DNA of 64,000 nt, from the NCBI GenBank assembly GCA_029210945.1, contig JARGGH010000001.1, positions 1 through 64,000 of the forward strand. Direction: 5' to 3'. Position numbers and translations under genes: made by a program. Position 1 is the first letter of the stretch. Each line of letters begins with the position of its first letter. Source of the stretch: Anaerolineales bacterium. Lineage in GTDB: Bacteria; Chloroflexota; Anaerolineae; Anaerolineales; E44-bin32. Positions 1 through 8,251 of this stretch are shown piece after piece. The notes under the pieces are model-generated. The model was not told the origin of the DNA. It did no database searches and worked only from the letters and a program-made list of their open reading frames with translations.

Positions 1-75
1 CGAACCGCCGGATGCTGACCCGCATGTCCGGTGGTGTGGGAGGGGTAGGGCCGTGAGGCCCTCCCCTATCCCGAT
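1..75 (+). mobile_element. 3' tail of a group II intron (domains V and VI)
   Basis: Bases 2-38 fold like intron domain V: ACCGCCGGA pairs with TCCGGTGGT, a two-base bulge (GT) lies on the 3' side, and TGC/GCA closes the upper stem. Bases 38-73 fold like domain VI: AGGGCC/GGCCCT around a GTGA loop, then GGGG/CCCC, then GGG/CCC with a bulged A in CTATCCC that could be the branch point. The TGTGGGAGGGG linker and the CCTATCCCGAT end resemble bacterial group II introns as remembered. The upper stem of domain V is short and its loop is not a clear GNRA, so this is probable rather than certain. Any maturase gene lies left of the window. Confidence 0.55.
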
Positions 76-143
76 TTGATGCATGGATCGAATAAGATTC
101 ATGCATACGTGATACTGAGAGAGGTAATCAGGGAAGGTATGCA

Positions 144-1064
144 ATGAAGACCGAAGAAAAAACAGCTTTGATCGTGGGGATCAAGTTCCAGCCTGTTGGG
201 AAGATCTATCACTTCGACGCTGCCGATCTAACCGACATCAAGATGGGCGATTATGTGATCGTGTCAACCTCTCGAGGCCGTGAGCTCGGTGAGGTTGTGC
301 AGCTGCTCGCTGCAGATCATACAAATGCCAAAGGGTCGCATAAGCCGGTTGAGCGACGGGCGACACCACGCGATCTTGTGATGCGGCGGATGTGGCAGCG
401 CCGCGAACTGGAAGCCATGATCGATTGCCGTGCAAAAGCGGCAGAACTTGGCCTGACCGCGCTCAAGATTGTGCGCGCTGAGTATTCGTACGATGGCTCC
501 CGGTTGACATTCCTCTACAACAGCGAGGTCGAGGAGGATGCCGACCCCCAGGAACTTTATCAAGAGATGCGCAAGACCTACAGCAACGCTCGCATCGACT
601 TCAAGCAGGTCGGACCAAGAGATGTCGCCAAGATCCTGACCGGCATGGGGGCCTGTGGCCTGGCTGAGCGTTGCTGCTCAAAATTCTTAACTGAATTCAG
701 CCCGATATCAATCCGCATGGCTAAGGCTCAGGGCATCTCACTCAACCCCTCGGAGATCACCGGGATGTGTGGTCGTTTGCGCTGCTGTTTGATGTACGAG
801 TATGAGCAGTATGTAGAAGCGCGCAAGCAGCTGCCAAAGATCAAGAAAAGGGTGGTCACGCCCAGGGGTGAAGGGAAGGTCATTGATCTGCTGCCGCTCA
901 AGGATGCAGTCGTGGTGCAGTTGGAAGAAGGTCAGCGGGTGGAATTCCACAGGGATGAGATCCAGCCTTATGAAGAGTGGAAGGCGCTCCAGGAGAAGGC
1001 CAGGGCGCCCTGTGACAAACACGAAAATGGGGGATGTGACTGCGGGAAAGGTGAGGGGAAGTAA
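144..1064 (+). CDS. ricT: PSP1 domain protein (RicT/YaaT-like)
   Basis: This 306-residue protein matches the PSP1 family. The N-terminal half has the typical opening (VGIKFQPVGKIYHFDA, GDYVIVSTSRGRELGEV). Cysteine clusters CGLAERCC and CGRLRCC lie at about residues 170-220. In Bacillus RicT (YaaT) comparable cysteines take part in a Fe-S bearing complex with RicA and RicF that affects RNA processing; that role is family knowledge only. The tail is unusual, with four more cysteines and histidine/glycine (CDKHENGGCDCGKG). The start is supported by GGAAGG at 132-137, six bases ahead of the ATG. The next gene starts two bases after the stop, so the two are probably co-transcribed. Confidence 0.88.
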   Translation: MKTEEKTALIVGIKFQPVGKIYHFDAADLTDIKMGDYVIVSTSRGRELGEVVQLLAADHTNAKGSHKPVERRATPRDLVMRRMWQRRELEAMIDCRAKAAELGLTALKIVRAEYSYDGSRLTFLYNSEVEEDADPQELYQEMRKTYSNARIDFKQVGPRDVAKILTGMGACGLAERCCSKFLTEFSPISIRMAKAQGISLNPSEITGMCGRLRCCLMYEYEQYVEARKQLPKIKKRVVTPRGEGKVIDLLPLKDAVVVQLEEGQRVEFHRDEIQPYEEWKALQEKARAPCDKHENGGCDCGKGEGK

Positions 1065-1066
1065 TC

Positions 1067-1792
1067 GTGGGTGACCCAGTAGGAAGCAAAGGTCCGGCGC
1101 GCCGCGTTCTGGTTGTCCTTGCCCATCCGGATGATCCCGATTTCTTCTGCGGTGGAACGGTTGCACGTTGGAGTAGTGAGGGCAATGAGATCACCTATTG
1201 TTTGCTCACCCGAGGGGACAAAGGCTCTGATGACGATCGCATACCCCCGGAGGAGCTGGCGGTTATCCGCGCAGCAGAGCAGCGGGAAGCCGCCAGGCGA
1301 TTGGGTGTCGCGGACGTATTTTTCCTCAATGAACTGGATGGCTACGTCGCGCCGACGGTCGAATTGAGGCGGGATATCGTGCGGGTTGTCCGCACGGTGC
1401 GACCTGACGTCGTGATCACCTCCGATCCGACCAACTTCTTCCCCAGCAACCGTTTCAATCATGCCGATCACCGCGCGGCCGGGCAGGTTACGCTGGACGC
1501 TGTCTATCCGGCTGCCCGCTCGGCGCTTTATTTTCCCGAACTCGGAAAGAATGAAGGGCTGAAGCCACACAAGGTCAAGGAAGTCTATGTCGCCGGCGCC
1601 CAACATCCCAATACGACCATCGATATCACCGATTTCTTCGAGCGCAAACTCCTCGCACTCCGCGCACATGGCAGTCAGATCAAGGATATCGAAGCACTTG
1701 AGATCCGCCTCCGCGCGAACATGACCGATCCCGAAAGTCCGCCGGACTCACCGCGCATCATCGAACGATTCCGCCGCATCGAACTGAGGTAG
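1067..1792 (+). CDS. PIG-L family N-acetyl-sugar deacetylase
   Basis: 241 residues with the LmbE/PIG-L zinc-deacetylase signature: AHPDDPDFFCGGT near the N-terminus (His and Asp ligands) and HADHRAAG at about residues 140-147 (third ligand). Relatives remove acetyl groups from N-acetylglucosaminyl compounds, for example in bacillithiol or mycothiol synthesis, or from other substrates; the real substrate cannot be told here. The start is GTG, preceded by GAGGGGAAG at the end of the upstream gene, which argues for translational coupling. No signal peptide is visible, so it is presumably cytoplasmic. Confidence 0.88.
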   Translation: MGDPVGSKGPARRVLVVLAHPDDPDFFCGGTVARWSSEGNEITYCLLTRGDKGSDDDRIPPEELAVIRAAEQREAARRLGVADVFFLNELDGYVAPTVELRRDIVRVVRTVRPDVVITSDPTNFFPSNRFNHADHRAAGQVTLDAVYPAARSALYFPELGKNEGLKPHKVKEVYVAGAQHPNTTIDITDFFERKLLALRAHGSQIKDIEALEIRLRANMTDPESPPDSPRIIERFRRIELR

Positions 1793-1799
1793 CCCGATC

Positions 1800-1987
1800 G
1801 TGTCTGCTGAGTTGGGTTTCCTGCCAAGAACCGGTAATGTCGTATCTGGAGACAAATGCTCGATCGAACTTAACGTCGCACGGGGCATTCTAACGGTCGG
1901 CAGCGCGCGCTCTGGCAAGAGAACCTCGCCAAAGCGGCAGGGCAGTTGTCGACGGCGATCCAGGACGAGATGAGGCTGTATGGCTGA
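1800..1987 (+). pseudogene. Possible small gene broken by a frameshift
   Basis: The gap between the deacetylase and the next gene reads as protein in two frames. From a GTG at 1800 the first frame gives a protein-like stretch (ELGFLPRTGNVVSGDK onward) until it turns into Arg/Ser-rich sequence near 1920. A second frame, open from 1874, gives ENLAKAAGQLSTAIQDEM and ends at TGA 1985-1987, overlapping the next start as coupled genes do. One indel near 1890-1920 would join them into about 60 residues. I do not recognise the product. It may be a recently broken gene, a sequencing error or chance. Confidence 0.3.
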
Positions 1988-2657
1988 CGCAAGTGCTGTG
2001 TTTCAAAGGCTCGGGACGATGGGATGGCTCATCGTTGCAGGGAGACCGCCTGTGTTGGATCGATTCAACGCACAGATTCCCGAACGCCTGCTCGAGCTGG
2101 CCGACCTCTCGCGCCAGCCACTGCTGATCACGCCCGATCCTGTGTTCGAGGAGGATCTTGAAAGGTTCGTCGGGGATCTAGAAATATTCCTGGGAGCTGA
2201 GATTCAGATCGTCAATCCAATTGACCTGGGGGACGAATCCTTGCGCCAATTGTGGCTGAATGCCGGGATCGTCCTTTTGGCCGGGGGAACCGGAGCATTC
2301 TGGCATGAGTTAATCGCTGAACGTCTGTTCCGCATCCGACCTCAGGAGATTCTTGCCGAGGGAGCGGTTCTTTTTGCTTTTGGTCCGGCGGCGGGTGTCA
2401 TGGGAGCATGGATGCTGGACAGTAAAGACCAGCACATCGATCAAGGACTCGGGTGGATCATGGGGGCGGTTGTCATCGCAACCAATCGCGATCCGGCAGA
2501 GATCGCGGCAGTCCGCAACCATCTGGAGGATCGTGAAGGTGTCTTCGCGCTGGGGTTACCGGACGGGGCGATGCTGGCTCTGGGCCCCCGGGGTGAAGTC
2601 GAGGTATGGAGCGAAAAAGCTCCCGTGCTCCTGCTGGGTTCTGGATGGCAGCGTTGA
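1980..2657 (+). CDS. Peptidase S51-like protein lacking the catalytic serine
   Basis: 225 residues with the layout of dipeptidase E/cyanophycinase (family S51): AGGTGAFWHEL at about 100, the nucleophile-elbow region FGPAAGVMGAWML at about 137, a GLGWIMGAVV segment, and a C-terminal block resembling the family's LGIDEGTA region (LGLPDGAMLALG). The family elbow reads G-x-S-A-G, with Ser as nucleophile; here the position is Ala (GPAAG). The protein is therefore probably a pseudo-enzyme, perhaps ligand-binding, or has changed chemistry. There is no signal peptide. The next CDS overlaps its end, so the two are likely co-translated. Confidence 0.7.
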   Translation: MADASAVFQRLGTMGWLIVAGRPPVLDRFNAQIPERLLELADLSRQPLLITPDPVFEEDLERFVGDLEIFLGAEIQIVNPIDLGDESLRQLWLNAGIVLLAGGTGAFWHELIAERLFRIRPQEILAEGAVLFAFGPAAGVMGAWMLDSKDQHIDQGLGWIMGAVVIATNRDPAEIAAVRNHLEDREGVFALGLPDGAMLALGPRGEVEVWSEKAPVLLLGSGWQR

Positions 2658-3547
2658 ATGTCCGTGAGAGCGGTCTCAATCCCCAGATTGCTGCTGAGAA
2701 ACCTCCCACTCGCGTCGTCAGCCTGGTACCTTCGCTGACGCAGAGCTTAATCGATCTGGAGTGTGACGACACCCTCGTCGGTGTGACTCAATATTGTCCG
2801 CGTCCGGCCGGTGAGACCCAGGCCGAGAACATCGGTGGAACCCACGCAGTGGATCTCGATAAAATCGTGACGCTTCAGCCGGATTTGATTCTTGCGAATC
2901 AGGAGGAGAATGACCGGGCAGACATCGAAGCGCTGGAAGAGGCTGGGCTCGACGTCTGGGTTAGCTTCCCAAAGAGCGTTCAGGACGCGATTGAAACACT
3001 CTGGTTGATCGCCCGGGTATTTAGGGTGGTGAAAGAGGCTGCCCAGAAAATCGTGCTGATTGAAAGGAGCCTGGAATGGGTCCAGAGAGGCGCCTCACAA
3101 ATCGATGCGCGCTCTGTTTTTGTACCTATCTGGCAGGCTGAAGCCCCCCATCCGGGTATTTATTGGATGACCTTTAACCATGACACCTATTGTGACAGCG
3201 TGCTCACAGCCTGCGGTGGCTGCAACGTCTTCAAACACCGGAACCGCCGCTATCCACTTGAAGCTGAGTTCGCACGGGATTTTCCTGCTGAACAGGCAGG
3301 CGAACGTGACACTCGCTATCCGAGAGTAGGGCCGGAAGAAGTGCTGGAAACCTCCCCTGAGATAATCCTTCTCCCCAGCGAGCCTTTCGCGTTCTCAGTC
3401 GAAGATCAGCGTAGGATTGCGGATCTGCTGCGCGCATCGCCCGCAGTTAAGAATGATAAGATTTACCGTATAGACGGTCGTTGGTTGAGCTGGCACGGCA
3501 CGACGCTCTCACATGCGTTAGCGGGTCTGTCCGCGTATCTTGAGTAG
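2645..3547 (+). CDS. BtuF-like helical-backbone metal receptor protein
   Basis: About 300 residues resembling class III periplasmic binding proteins (BtuF/FhuD type): RVVSLVPSLTQSL at the start of lobe one, LQPDLIL, a long linking helix, then lobe two with IIYW-like and PEIILLPSEPF segments. Relatives bind cobalamin, haem or siderophores for ABC import. No signal peptide, lipobox or membrane segment is visible with either possible start (ATG 2606 or ATG 2645), and no ABC permease is nearby. It may be a cytosolic binding protein. I chose 2645 because it leaves a short 13-base overlap with the upstream gene; 2606 would overlap by 52 bases and is also possible. Confidence 0.68.
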   Translation: MAALNVRESGLNPQIAAEKPPTRVVSLVPSLTQSLIDLECDDTLVGVTQYCPRPAGETQAENIGGTHAVDLDKIVTLQPDLILANQEENDRADIEALEEAGLDVWVSFPKSVQDAIETLWLIARVFRVVKEAAQKIVLIERSLEWVQRGASQIDARSVFVPIWQAEAPHPGIYWMTFNHDTYCDSVLTACGGCNVFKHRNRRYPLEAEFARDFPAEQAGERDTRYPRVGPEEVLETSPEIILLPSEPFAFSVEDQRRIADLLRASPAVKNDKIYRIDGRWLSWHGTTLSHALAGLSAYLE

Positions 3548-3656
3548 AGTCGTTGCCGGACAAATGTGCAGCCAAGGCATTATGAGAGCAAAGTTGCGCG
3601 TAGCCATAATTGTACACGCATACGATTGCTGGTTTTGATTGAAGGTTGGATTGGTA

Positions 3657-5789
3657 ATGACACAAGGGGAATACGCAAAAATATTCGAGCGGACCGAAAT
3701 CCAGGTCGTGGGGATGGACTGTGCCGATTGCACACGGCATGTGACAAAAGCACTGCGTGATTTGAATGGTGTTGATGCAGCACAGGTTTTTCTGAGTACG
3801 GAGAAAGCGATTGTTGATCACGACCCTTCCATGGTGAGCGTCGCAGAGCTTGAGCGGGCGATCGAAGCCTCTGGATATGAAGTAAGACGGGGGGATGGAC
3901 ACGATCGAGAAACCTGCGGCCGGGACGCCTTTATGCTTCTCACCTCAGGGCTATTTGGTCTTATCGCGGTCGTCCTGCTGGTCGTCGTCCTTGGAGAAAG
4001 ATTGGGATGGTTTGCGAGCCTAAGCGGCTCTATCCCGGTCCTGGTGTACGCCGCGGTTATCCTGATCGGCGGCTGGCCGGTATTCCGAGGCGTCCTGCGC
4101 GCCACGATGAAGAGGGAGATTACCTCGCATACCTTGATGACGATTGGCATGCTCGCCGCCCTGGCGGTCGGTGAATGGGCGACTGGTGTCGTAATCGTCT
4201 TCTTCATGCGGGTAGGTGACGCCGTTGAGCAATGGACAGCTCAGGGGGCGCGCGGTGCATTGCGCGATTTGCATGATCTCACCCCACAGACGGCCTGGTT
4301 GATCCGCGAGGGGCAGGATGTTGAAGTCCCGATAGAGGAAGTCGGGGTGGGCGATCTTCTCGTAGTCCGGCCGGGTGAGCGCATCCCGGTCGATGGCGAG
4401 GTCATCACCGGCCAGGCGACGATCGATCAATCTGCCATCACAGGCGAGTCGATGCCGGTGGAAGTGATCCCCGGTATGCATGTTTTCGCGGCGTCGCTTG
4501 TCCGGGTAGGGAGTGTGCGGATCCGGGTCGAAAAGATAGGCAGCGAGACCACTATCGGGAAAGTGATCCAGATGGTCGAACAAGCGGAGGCCAACCAGGG
4601 TCAGGTGCAGCGGTTTGCCGATCGATTCTCCACGTATTACCTGCCGGTCGTCCTCGGTGCAGCTGGCTTGACCTACATTTTCAGCCGTGATCCGCTAGCG
4701 ACTGCTGCCGTTCTGGTCGTGGTTTGCAGCTGTGCGATCGCGCTCGCCACTCCAATCGCGATGCTCGCTTCGATCGGCACAGCAGCCAAGCGTGGATTGC
4801 TCATCAAAGGCGGCCGGTATGTCGAAACCCTCCCAGAGATCGACGTCTTCCTTATCGATAAAACCGGAACGCTTACGCTGGGGAAGCCGGAGATCACTGA
4901 GGTGATCCCCCTCAACGGGATCAGCAGGGGCGAACTGTTGGCGCTGGCGGCCGCGGTTGAACGTTATTCAGAGCATCCATTAGCCCAGGCGGTCACCCGG
5001 GCTGCGATCGGTGAAGACGTGCAGGTTGAGGAGCCGACCGACTTCAAGGTCGAACCAGGCAAGGGCGCACAGGCTACCGTTGCGGACCATACGATTCGTG
5101 TCGGGAACAGGCGTTTCATCGAATCTGCCCGGCTGATTGCAGAACATGTCGGCACGGCTGACGGGAGCACGATTCTCTATGTTGAGGAGGATGGCGTCCT
5201 GGTTGGTTACCTGCGAGTAGCCGATACTCTGCGGCCAGATGTTCCATCCGCACTCGCTGAATTGCGGTCGCGGGGTTTGACATTGATCGAGCTCATTACA
5301 GGCGACAGCCGGTCGGCGGCGGAAGCGATCGCGACTGAGCTGGGGGTGCGATATCAGGCAGAGCTGCTTCCGGAGGACAAGCTGGCGATCGTCCTCGGTT
5401 ACCAAGATGCAGGTCATCGGGTCGCCATGGTGGGCGATGGCATTAATGATGCTCCGGCACTCGCCCAGGCGGACGTCGGCATCGCGATGGGTGCTGCCGG
5501 CACGGATATCGCCATCGAAGCGGCGCATGTCGCCATTATGCAGGATGACTGGAAACTGATCCCGGAACTCTTCGAGATCTCGGATCGGACGATGGGTGTT
5601 GTGCGTATGAACCTCATTTTCACCGGTCTATACAACATCACCGGCATCTTGCTCGCAGCGTTCGGAATCCTCCCACCGATCCTGGCAGCAGCTGCGCAAT
5701 CGTTGCCGGATATTGGAATCCTCGCAAATTCATCACGATTGCTGCGGGATACGTCCGGCGATTCTCGAACGAGAAGAGGGGACGGCTAG
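3657..5789 (+). CDS. Heavy-metal P1B-type ATPase with CSC metal motif
   Basis: A 710-residue membrane ATPase. In order it has: an N-terminal heavy-metal-associated domain with GMDCADC, the actuator motif TGES (about 261), the transmembrane metal motif CSC (about 355), phosphorylation site DKTGT (about 400), the HP motif in SEHPLAQ (about 443), and the hinge GDGINDAP (about 592). Most copper, zinc and cadmium pumps have CPC at the transmembrane site; here Ser replaces Pro, so the metal is uncertain. ATG 3657 is preferred over the upstream TTG at 3639 because GAAGG lies at 3641-3645. The next gene starts directly after its stop. Confidence 0.93.
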   Translation: MTQGEYAKIFERTEIQVVGMDCADCTRHVTKALRDLNGVDAAQVFLSTEKAIVDHDPSMVSVAELERAIEASGYEVRRGDGHDRETCGRDAFMLLTSGLFGLIAVVLLVVVLGERLGWFASLSGSIPVLVYAAVILIGGWPVFRGVLRATMKREITSHTLMTIGMLAALAVGEWATGVVIVFFMRVGDAVEQWTAQGARGALRDLHDLTPQTAWLIREGQDVEVPIEEVGVGDLLVVRPGERIPVDGEVITGQATIDQSAITGESMPVEVIPGMHVFAASLVRVGSVRIRVEKIGSETTIGKVIQMVEQAEANQGQVQRFADRFSTYYLPVVLGAAGLTYIFSRDPLATAAVLVVVCSCAIALATPIAMLASIGTAAKRGLLIKGGRYVETLPEIDVFLIDKTGTLTLGKPEITEVIPLNGISRGELLALAAAVERYSEHPLAQAVTRAAIGEDVQVEEPTDFKVEPGKGAQATVADHTIRVGNRRFIESARLIAEHVGTADGSTILYVEEDGVLVGYLRVADTLRPDVPSALAELRSRGLTLIELITGDSRSAAEAIATELGVRYQAELLPEDKLAIVLGYQDAGHRVAMVGDGINDAPALAQADVGIAMGAAGTDIAIEAAHVAIMQDDWKLIPELFEISDRTMGVVRMNLIFTGLYNITGILLAAFGILPPILAAAAQSLPDIGILANSSRLLRDTSGDSRTRRGDG

Positions 5790-6911
5790 ATGTCGAAAAG
5801 CTGCTCCGGGGTCATTGGGCTGCTCTTGGCACTCTTATTTGTCATCGCAGCGATCAGCGCGTTGACTTTTTATCAGATCGAATACAACCTGCTGCGTCCT
5901 GAGCCTTACGTGAGGGCGCTTCAGAGCGGAGACTTTTCAGCTCGTCTGACGGAAATCGCTTCAGGTGAATTGGCTGCCGCGTTCGATTCAGACCCATGCA
6001 TGGCTTCCCAGGAACTCTGCACACAGGCTGGCGGTCCGCCTGCATACTTCGTAAGGCTCTCAGAAGATGATTGGAAGAGAATGCTCGACCTTCTGATCAC
6101 ACCTGAGTGGGTGGCCGAACAATCGGAGACCGTCCTCAGGGGGCTGTTCAACCTCCTGGACCCGGATTCCAGCTTTGAGGTTCCAAGCATCGAGATTGGG
6201 ACGATCAAAGCACGGCTGCTTGGAAGTCCAGGGACGCAACTTATTGATCTGCTGCTGGGATCGCTGCCGCCCTGCACTCCTGAGCAAGCGACAGAACTGG
6301 CCCAGATGTTCCTCAGCGGGGGCAACGTTGAGGACCTTCTGGTTTGTTCACCGCCGCCGGAGCTCTCCGAGTTTGCCTTGCCGATCCTGAACCAACAGCT
6401 GAGCGTGGTTGCGGCAAGGCTTCCCGATCAAATCGAATTACCATTTGGCGATATGTTATCCGATCGGACCCCTGACGGGGCGGAAGCAATTGCCAGAGCA
6501 CGTGGGTTTATCCGTCTGGGGCTGCTGGTTTCGGTTGCGGCTGTGGCCGGCAGCCTGCTGCTAATGCTCATCTTTGTGGTGCGCTCGATGCGCGACTTCT
6601 CCCTCTGGTCCGGGTGGCCAATTTTTTCTTTCGGTGTCCTCTCGCTACTGATGACGCTCACCATCCGCGGGTCATCCGAAGCGCTGTTTCAATACCTTGT
6701 GGTGACTGTTGACGGACCGGTGTTGCAGCCAGAGACCTTATCATTTGTCGGTGAGCTGTTCCAAACTGTGATACGTAGTGTACTGAGGGAGTCAATGATG
6801 ATCGCCCTCGGTGCGACCGGGGTGGGATTTGTCCTAGTCGTGTCATCGTTCTTCTTCCCCGGGGAGCGCAAACAGGCCCCTGTTGGCCAGCGCCCCGAGA
6901 ATCTGTACTGA
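5790..6911 (+). CDS. Membrane protein of unknown family (paralogue of 17463)
   Basis: 373 residues: one N-terminal membrane segment (about 8-30), an extracytoplasmic region of about 210 residues with several cysteines, then about four C-terminal membrane segments and a short cytoplasmic tail. I do not recognise a named family. It is clearly related to the gene at 17463-18677: both carry an IKA-LLG stretch, a P-x-CTPE segment about 20 residues later, a second cysteine in an LxCxPP motif, a D/R-rich linker, and the same arrangement of C-terminal helices with an LRGS loop. The conserved cysteine pair may form a disulfide. It abuts the metal ATPase gene without a gap, so the two are co-transcribed. 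Confidence 0.75.
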   Translation: MSKSCSGVIGLLLALLFVIAAISALTFYQIEYNLLRPEPYVRALQSGDFSARLTEIASGELAAAFDSDPCMASQELCTQAGGPPAYFVRLSEDDWKRMLDLLITPEWVAEQSETVLRGLFNLLDPDSSFEVPSIEIGTIKARLLGSPGTQLIDLLLGSLPPCTPEQATELAQMFLSGGNVEDLLVCSPPPELSEFALPILNQQLSVVAARLPDQIELPFGDMLSDRTPDGAEAIARARGFIRLGLLVSVAAVAGSLLLMLIFVVRSMRDFSLWSGWPIFSFGVLSLLMTLTIRGSSEALFQYLVVTVDGPVLQPETLSFVGELFQTVIRSVLRESMMIALGATGVGFVLVVSSFFFPGERKQAPVGQRPENLY

Positions 6912-6925
6912 TCGAAGGTGTAAAT

Positions 6926-7900
6926 TTGGCAAGAACCGCACTTGGCGCCCGGGAAGTGCTCATCGCTCAGAAGAGGATCCGCAAGGTTCTCAACAGGATT
7001 CCGATCATCCGGTCGGAAAGTCTAAGCTGTCGGGTGCAGGGCGATGTTTGGTTAAAACTTGAGTCATCCCAGCCTACAGGATCGTTCAAAGTGCGCGGCG
7101 CGCTGAATGCGCTTTCTGGTCTGGAAGATTTGTCTGGTGGAATCGTCACCGGCTCTGCTGGAAATCACGGCCTGGGTGTCGCCTTTGCCGCTGAATCTCT
7201 TGGGATCAAGGGGGTGACGATCTTTGTGCCCGAGACGGCGCCAGAGGCCAAAATCCGCCGGCTTCAGGCATTTGCGATCGATTTACGTTTTGCAGGCACC
7301 ACATACGAGCATGCACATCAAGCTGCCGTCGAGTTCGCCAAGCAGCAGCGTGCGGTCTATATTCCGGCCTATGACGATGAAAAAATTATCGCCGGGCAGG
7401 GGACGGTGGGTCTCGAGATTCTGGAGGAATTGCCCGAGATTGAACTCATTATCGTGCCAGTAGGGGGCGGCGGATTAATCGCCGGCATCGCGACTGCAGT
7501 CAAGGAGTTAGCTCCCTCTGTTGAGGTTGTTGGCGTGCAGGCGCAAGCTAGCCCTTCCGCGTACCTTAGTTTGAGAGATGGCACACCATACGATCCTTTC
7601 GATCATGCAGAGACGATTGCCGATGGTCTCGCAGGTGGGTTCGGCGCAAAACCTTTCTATCTGGCGCGATCTCTCATCCAGCGGATCCTGCTTTTCGACG
7701 AAAGAGTACTGCGGGAATGCGTTTATACACTGTTGGACGAGGAGCGGATCGTAGCGGAGCCCTCTGGCGCTGTGGTGATTGCGCCGCTGCTTGAAGCGGA
7801 TGACACTCTGCGTGGTAAGCAAATCATTTGCGTTATTTCCGGGTCGAACATTGAAACCGGGCTGCTGCGTGAAATCCTATTTGAGTTCAGTGAGAGGTGA
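6926..7900 (+). CDS. Threonine/serine dehydratase (PLP enzyme)
   Basis: 324 residues of the fold-type II PLP family. SSQPTGSFKVRGA carries the Schiff-base lysine, SAGNHGLGVA binds the substrate carboxylate, and PVGGGGLIAG binds the PLP phosphate. The length fits the catabolic or ACT-less threonine ammonia-lyase class, which makes 2-oxobutyrate from threonine or pyruvate from serine; serine racemase is a close alternative. The start is TTG at 6926, supported by GAAGG at 6914-6918; no better ATG precedes the conserved region. It is placed 14 bases after the membrane protein gene. Confidence 0.88.
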   Translation: MARTALGAREVLIAQKRIRKVLNRIPIIRSESLSCRVQGDVWLKLESSQPTGSFKVRGALNALSGLEDLSGGIVTGSAGNHGLGVAFAAESLGIKGVTIFVPETAPEAKIRRLQAFAIDLRFAGTTYEHAHQAAVEFAKQQRAVYIPAYDDEKIIAGQGTVGLEILEELPEIELIIVPVGGGGLIAGIATAVKELAPSVEVVGVQAQASPSAYLSLRDGTPYDPFDHAETIADGLAGGFGAKPFYLARSLIQRILLFDERVLRECVYTLLDEERIVAEPSGAVVIAPLLEADDTLRGKQIICVISGSNIETGLLREILFEFSER

Positions 7901-7916
7901 ACTGTTGTCGTCACCC

Positions 7917-7944
7917 TTGACGAGTATCAATCAGTTAGTACAAT
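7917..7944 (+). promoter_or_regulatory. Sigma-70-type promoter for the small membrane protein
   Basis: TTGACG at 7917-7922 and TACAAT at 7939-7944, separated by 16 bases. Transcription would begin near 7951, about 20 bases ahead of the ATG at 7972. Confidence 0.55.
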
Positions 7945-7971
7945 TTGACCGACGTTCATTGGAGGAACGTG

Positions 7972-8166
7972 ATGTGGCCTGAGATTAGGAAGGTATTGAC
8001 CGCGATCGGTATTTCCGCCTTAGCGGGAGCATTATTGGGTGTCCTGCTCGGCGGGTTAGCTTCCGATATCCCCTCCTGGGAATTTCTATTCTGGATTCTG
8101 GGCTCGGCGGCAGTCGGGGCAGCTTTCGGGGTCAGCCTCGCATATGGCTTTCTCCCTGAGAGCTGA
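7972..8166 (+). CDS. Small two-helix glycine-rich membrane protein
   Basis: 64 residues with two hydrophobic segments (about 8-30 and 37-60) rich in Gly and Ala, joined by a short loop (SDIPSWE), and ending in SYGFLPES-like polar residues (AYGFLPES). No family is recognised. GGAGG at 7961-7965 lies six bases before the ATG, a good promoter lies at 7917-7944 and a terminator hairpin follows, so it looks like a real single-gene unit although very short. A start at 7945 in the same frame is possible but has no ribosome-binding site. Confidence 0.65.
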   Translation: MWPEIRKVLTAIGISALAGALLGVLLGGLASDIPSWEFLFWILGSAAVGAAFGVSLAYGFLPES

Positions 8167-8195
8167 TCATTACGGTTTATAGTGGGTGGACTGAT

Positions 8196-8220
8196 GCGCG
8201 AAATCAATCTGATTTCGCGC
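8196..8220 (+). terminator. Rho-independent terminator-like hairpin
   Basis: Perfect 11-base stem GCGCGAAATCA / TGATTTCGCGC with a three-base loop ATC, followed by CTTCTATC rather than a clean T-run. It ends the small membrane protein unit and lies 31 bases upstream of the proposed selD start. Confidence 0.6.
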
Positions 8221-8251
8221 CTTCTATCTCGATCCAGTTGACAGGAGTCTG

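Noticed and set aside
79-106. ATGCATG / CATGCAT inverted repeat before the PSP1 gene as an operator
   Set aside because: Short arms with a 14-base spacer; no supporting promoter placement could be shown.
968-1669. Minus-strand frame of 233 codons opposite the PIG-L gene
   Set aside because: It lies wholly opposite a strong PIG-L match and has no ribosome-binding site or family features.
1971-1979. TGA at 1971 as a second selenocysteine codon joining 1800-1970 to the S51-like gene
   Set aside because: The sequence before it is Arg/Ser-rich and not conserved-looking, there is no family expectation of Sec, and the S51-like fold is complete from 1980.
8237-8243. TTGACA-like hexamer just ahead of selD as a promoter
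   Set aside because: It overlaps the ribosome-binding site and leaves no room for a -10 box before the ATG.
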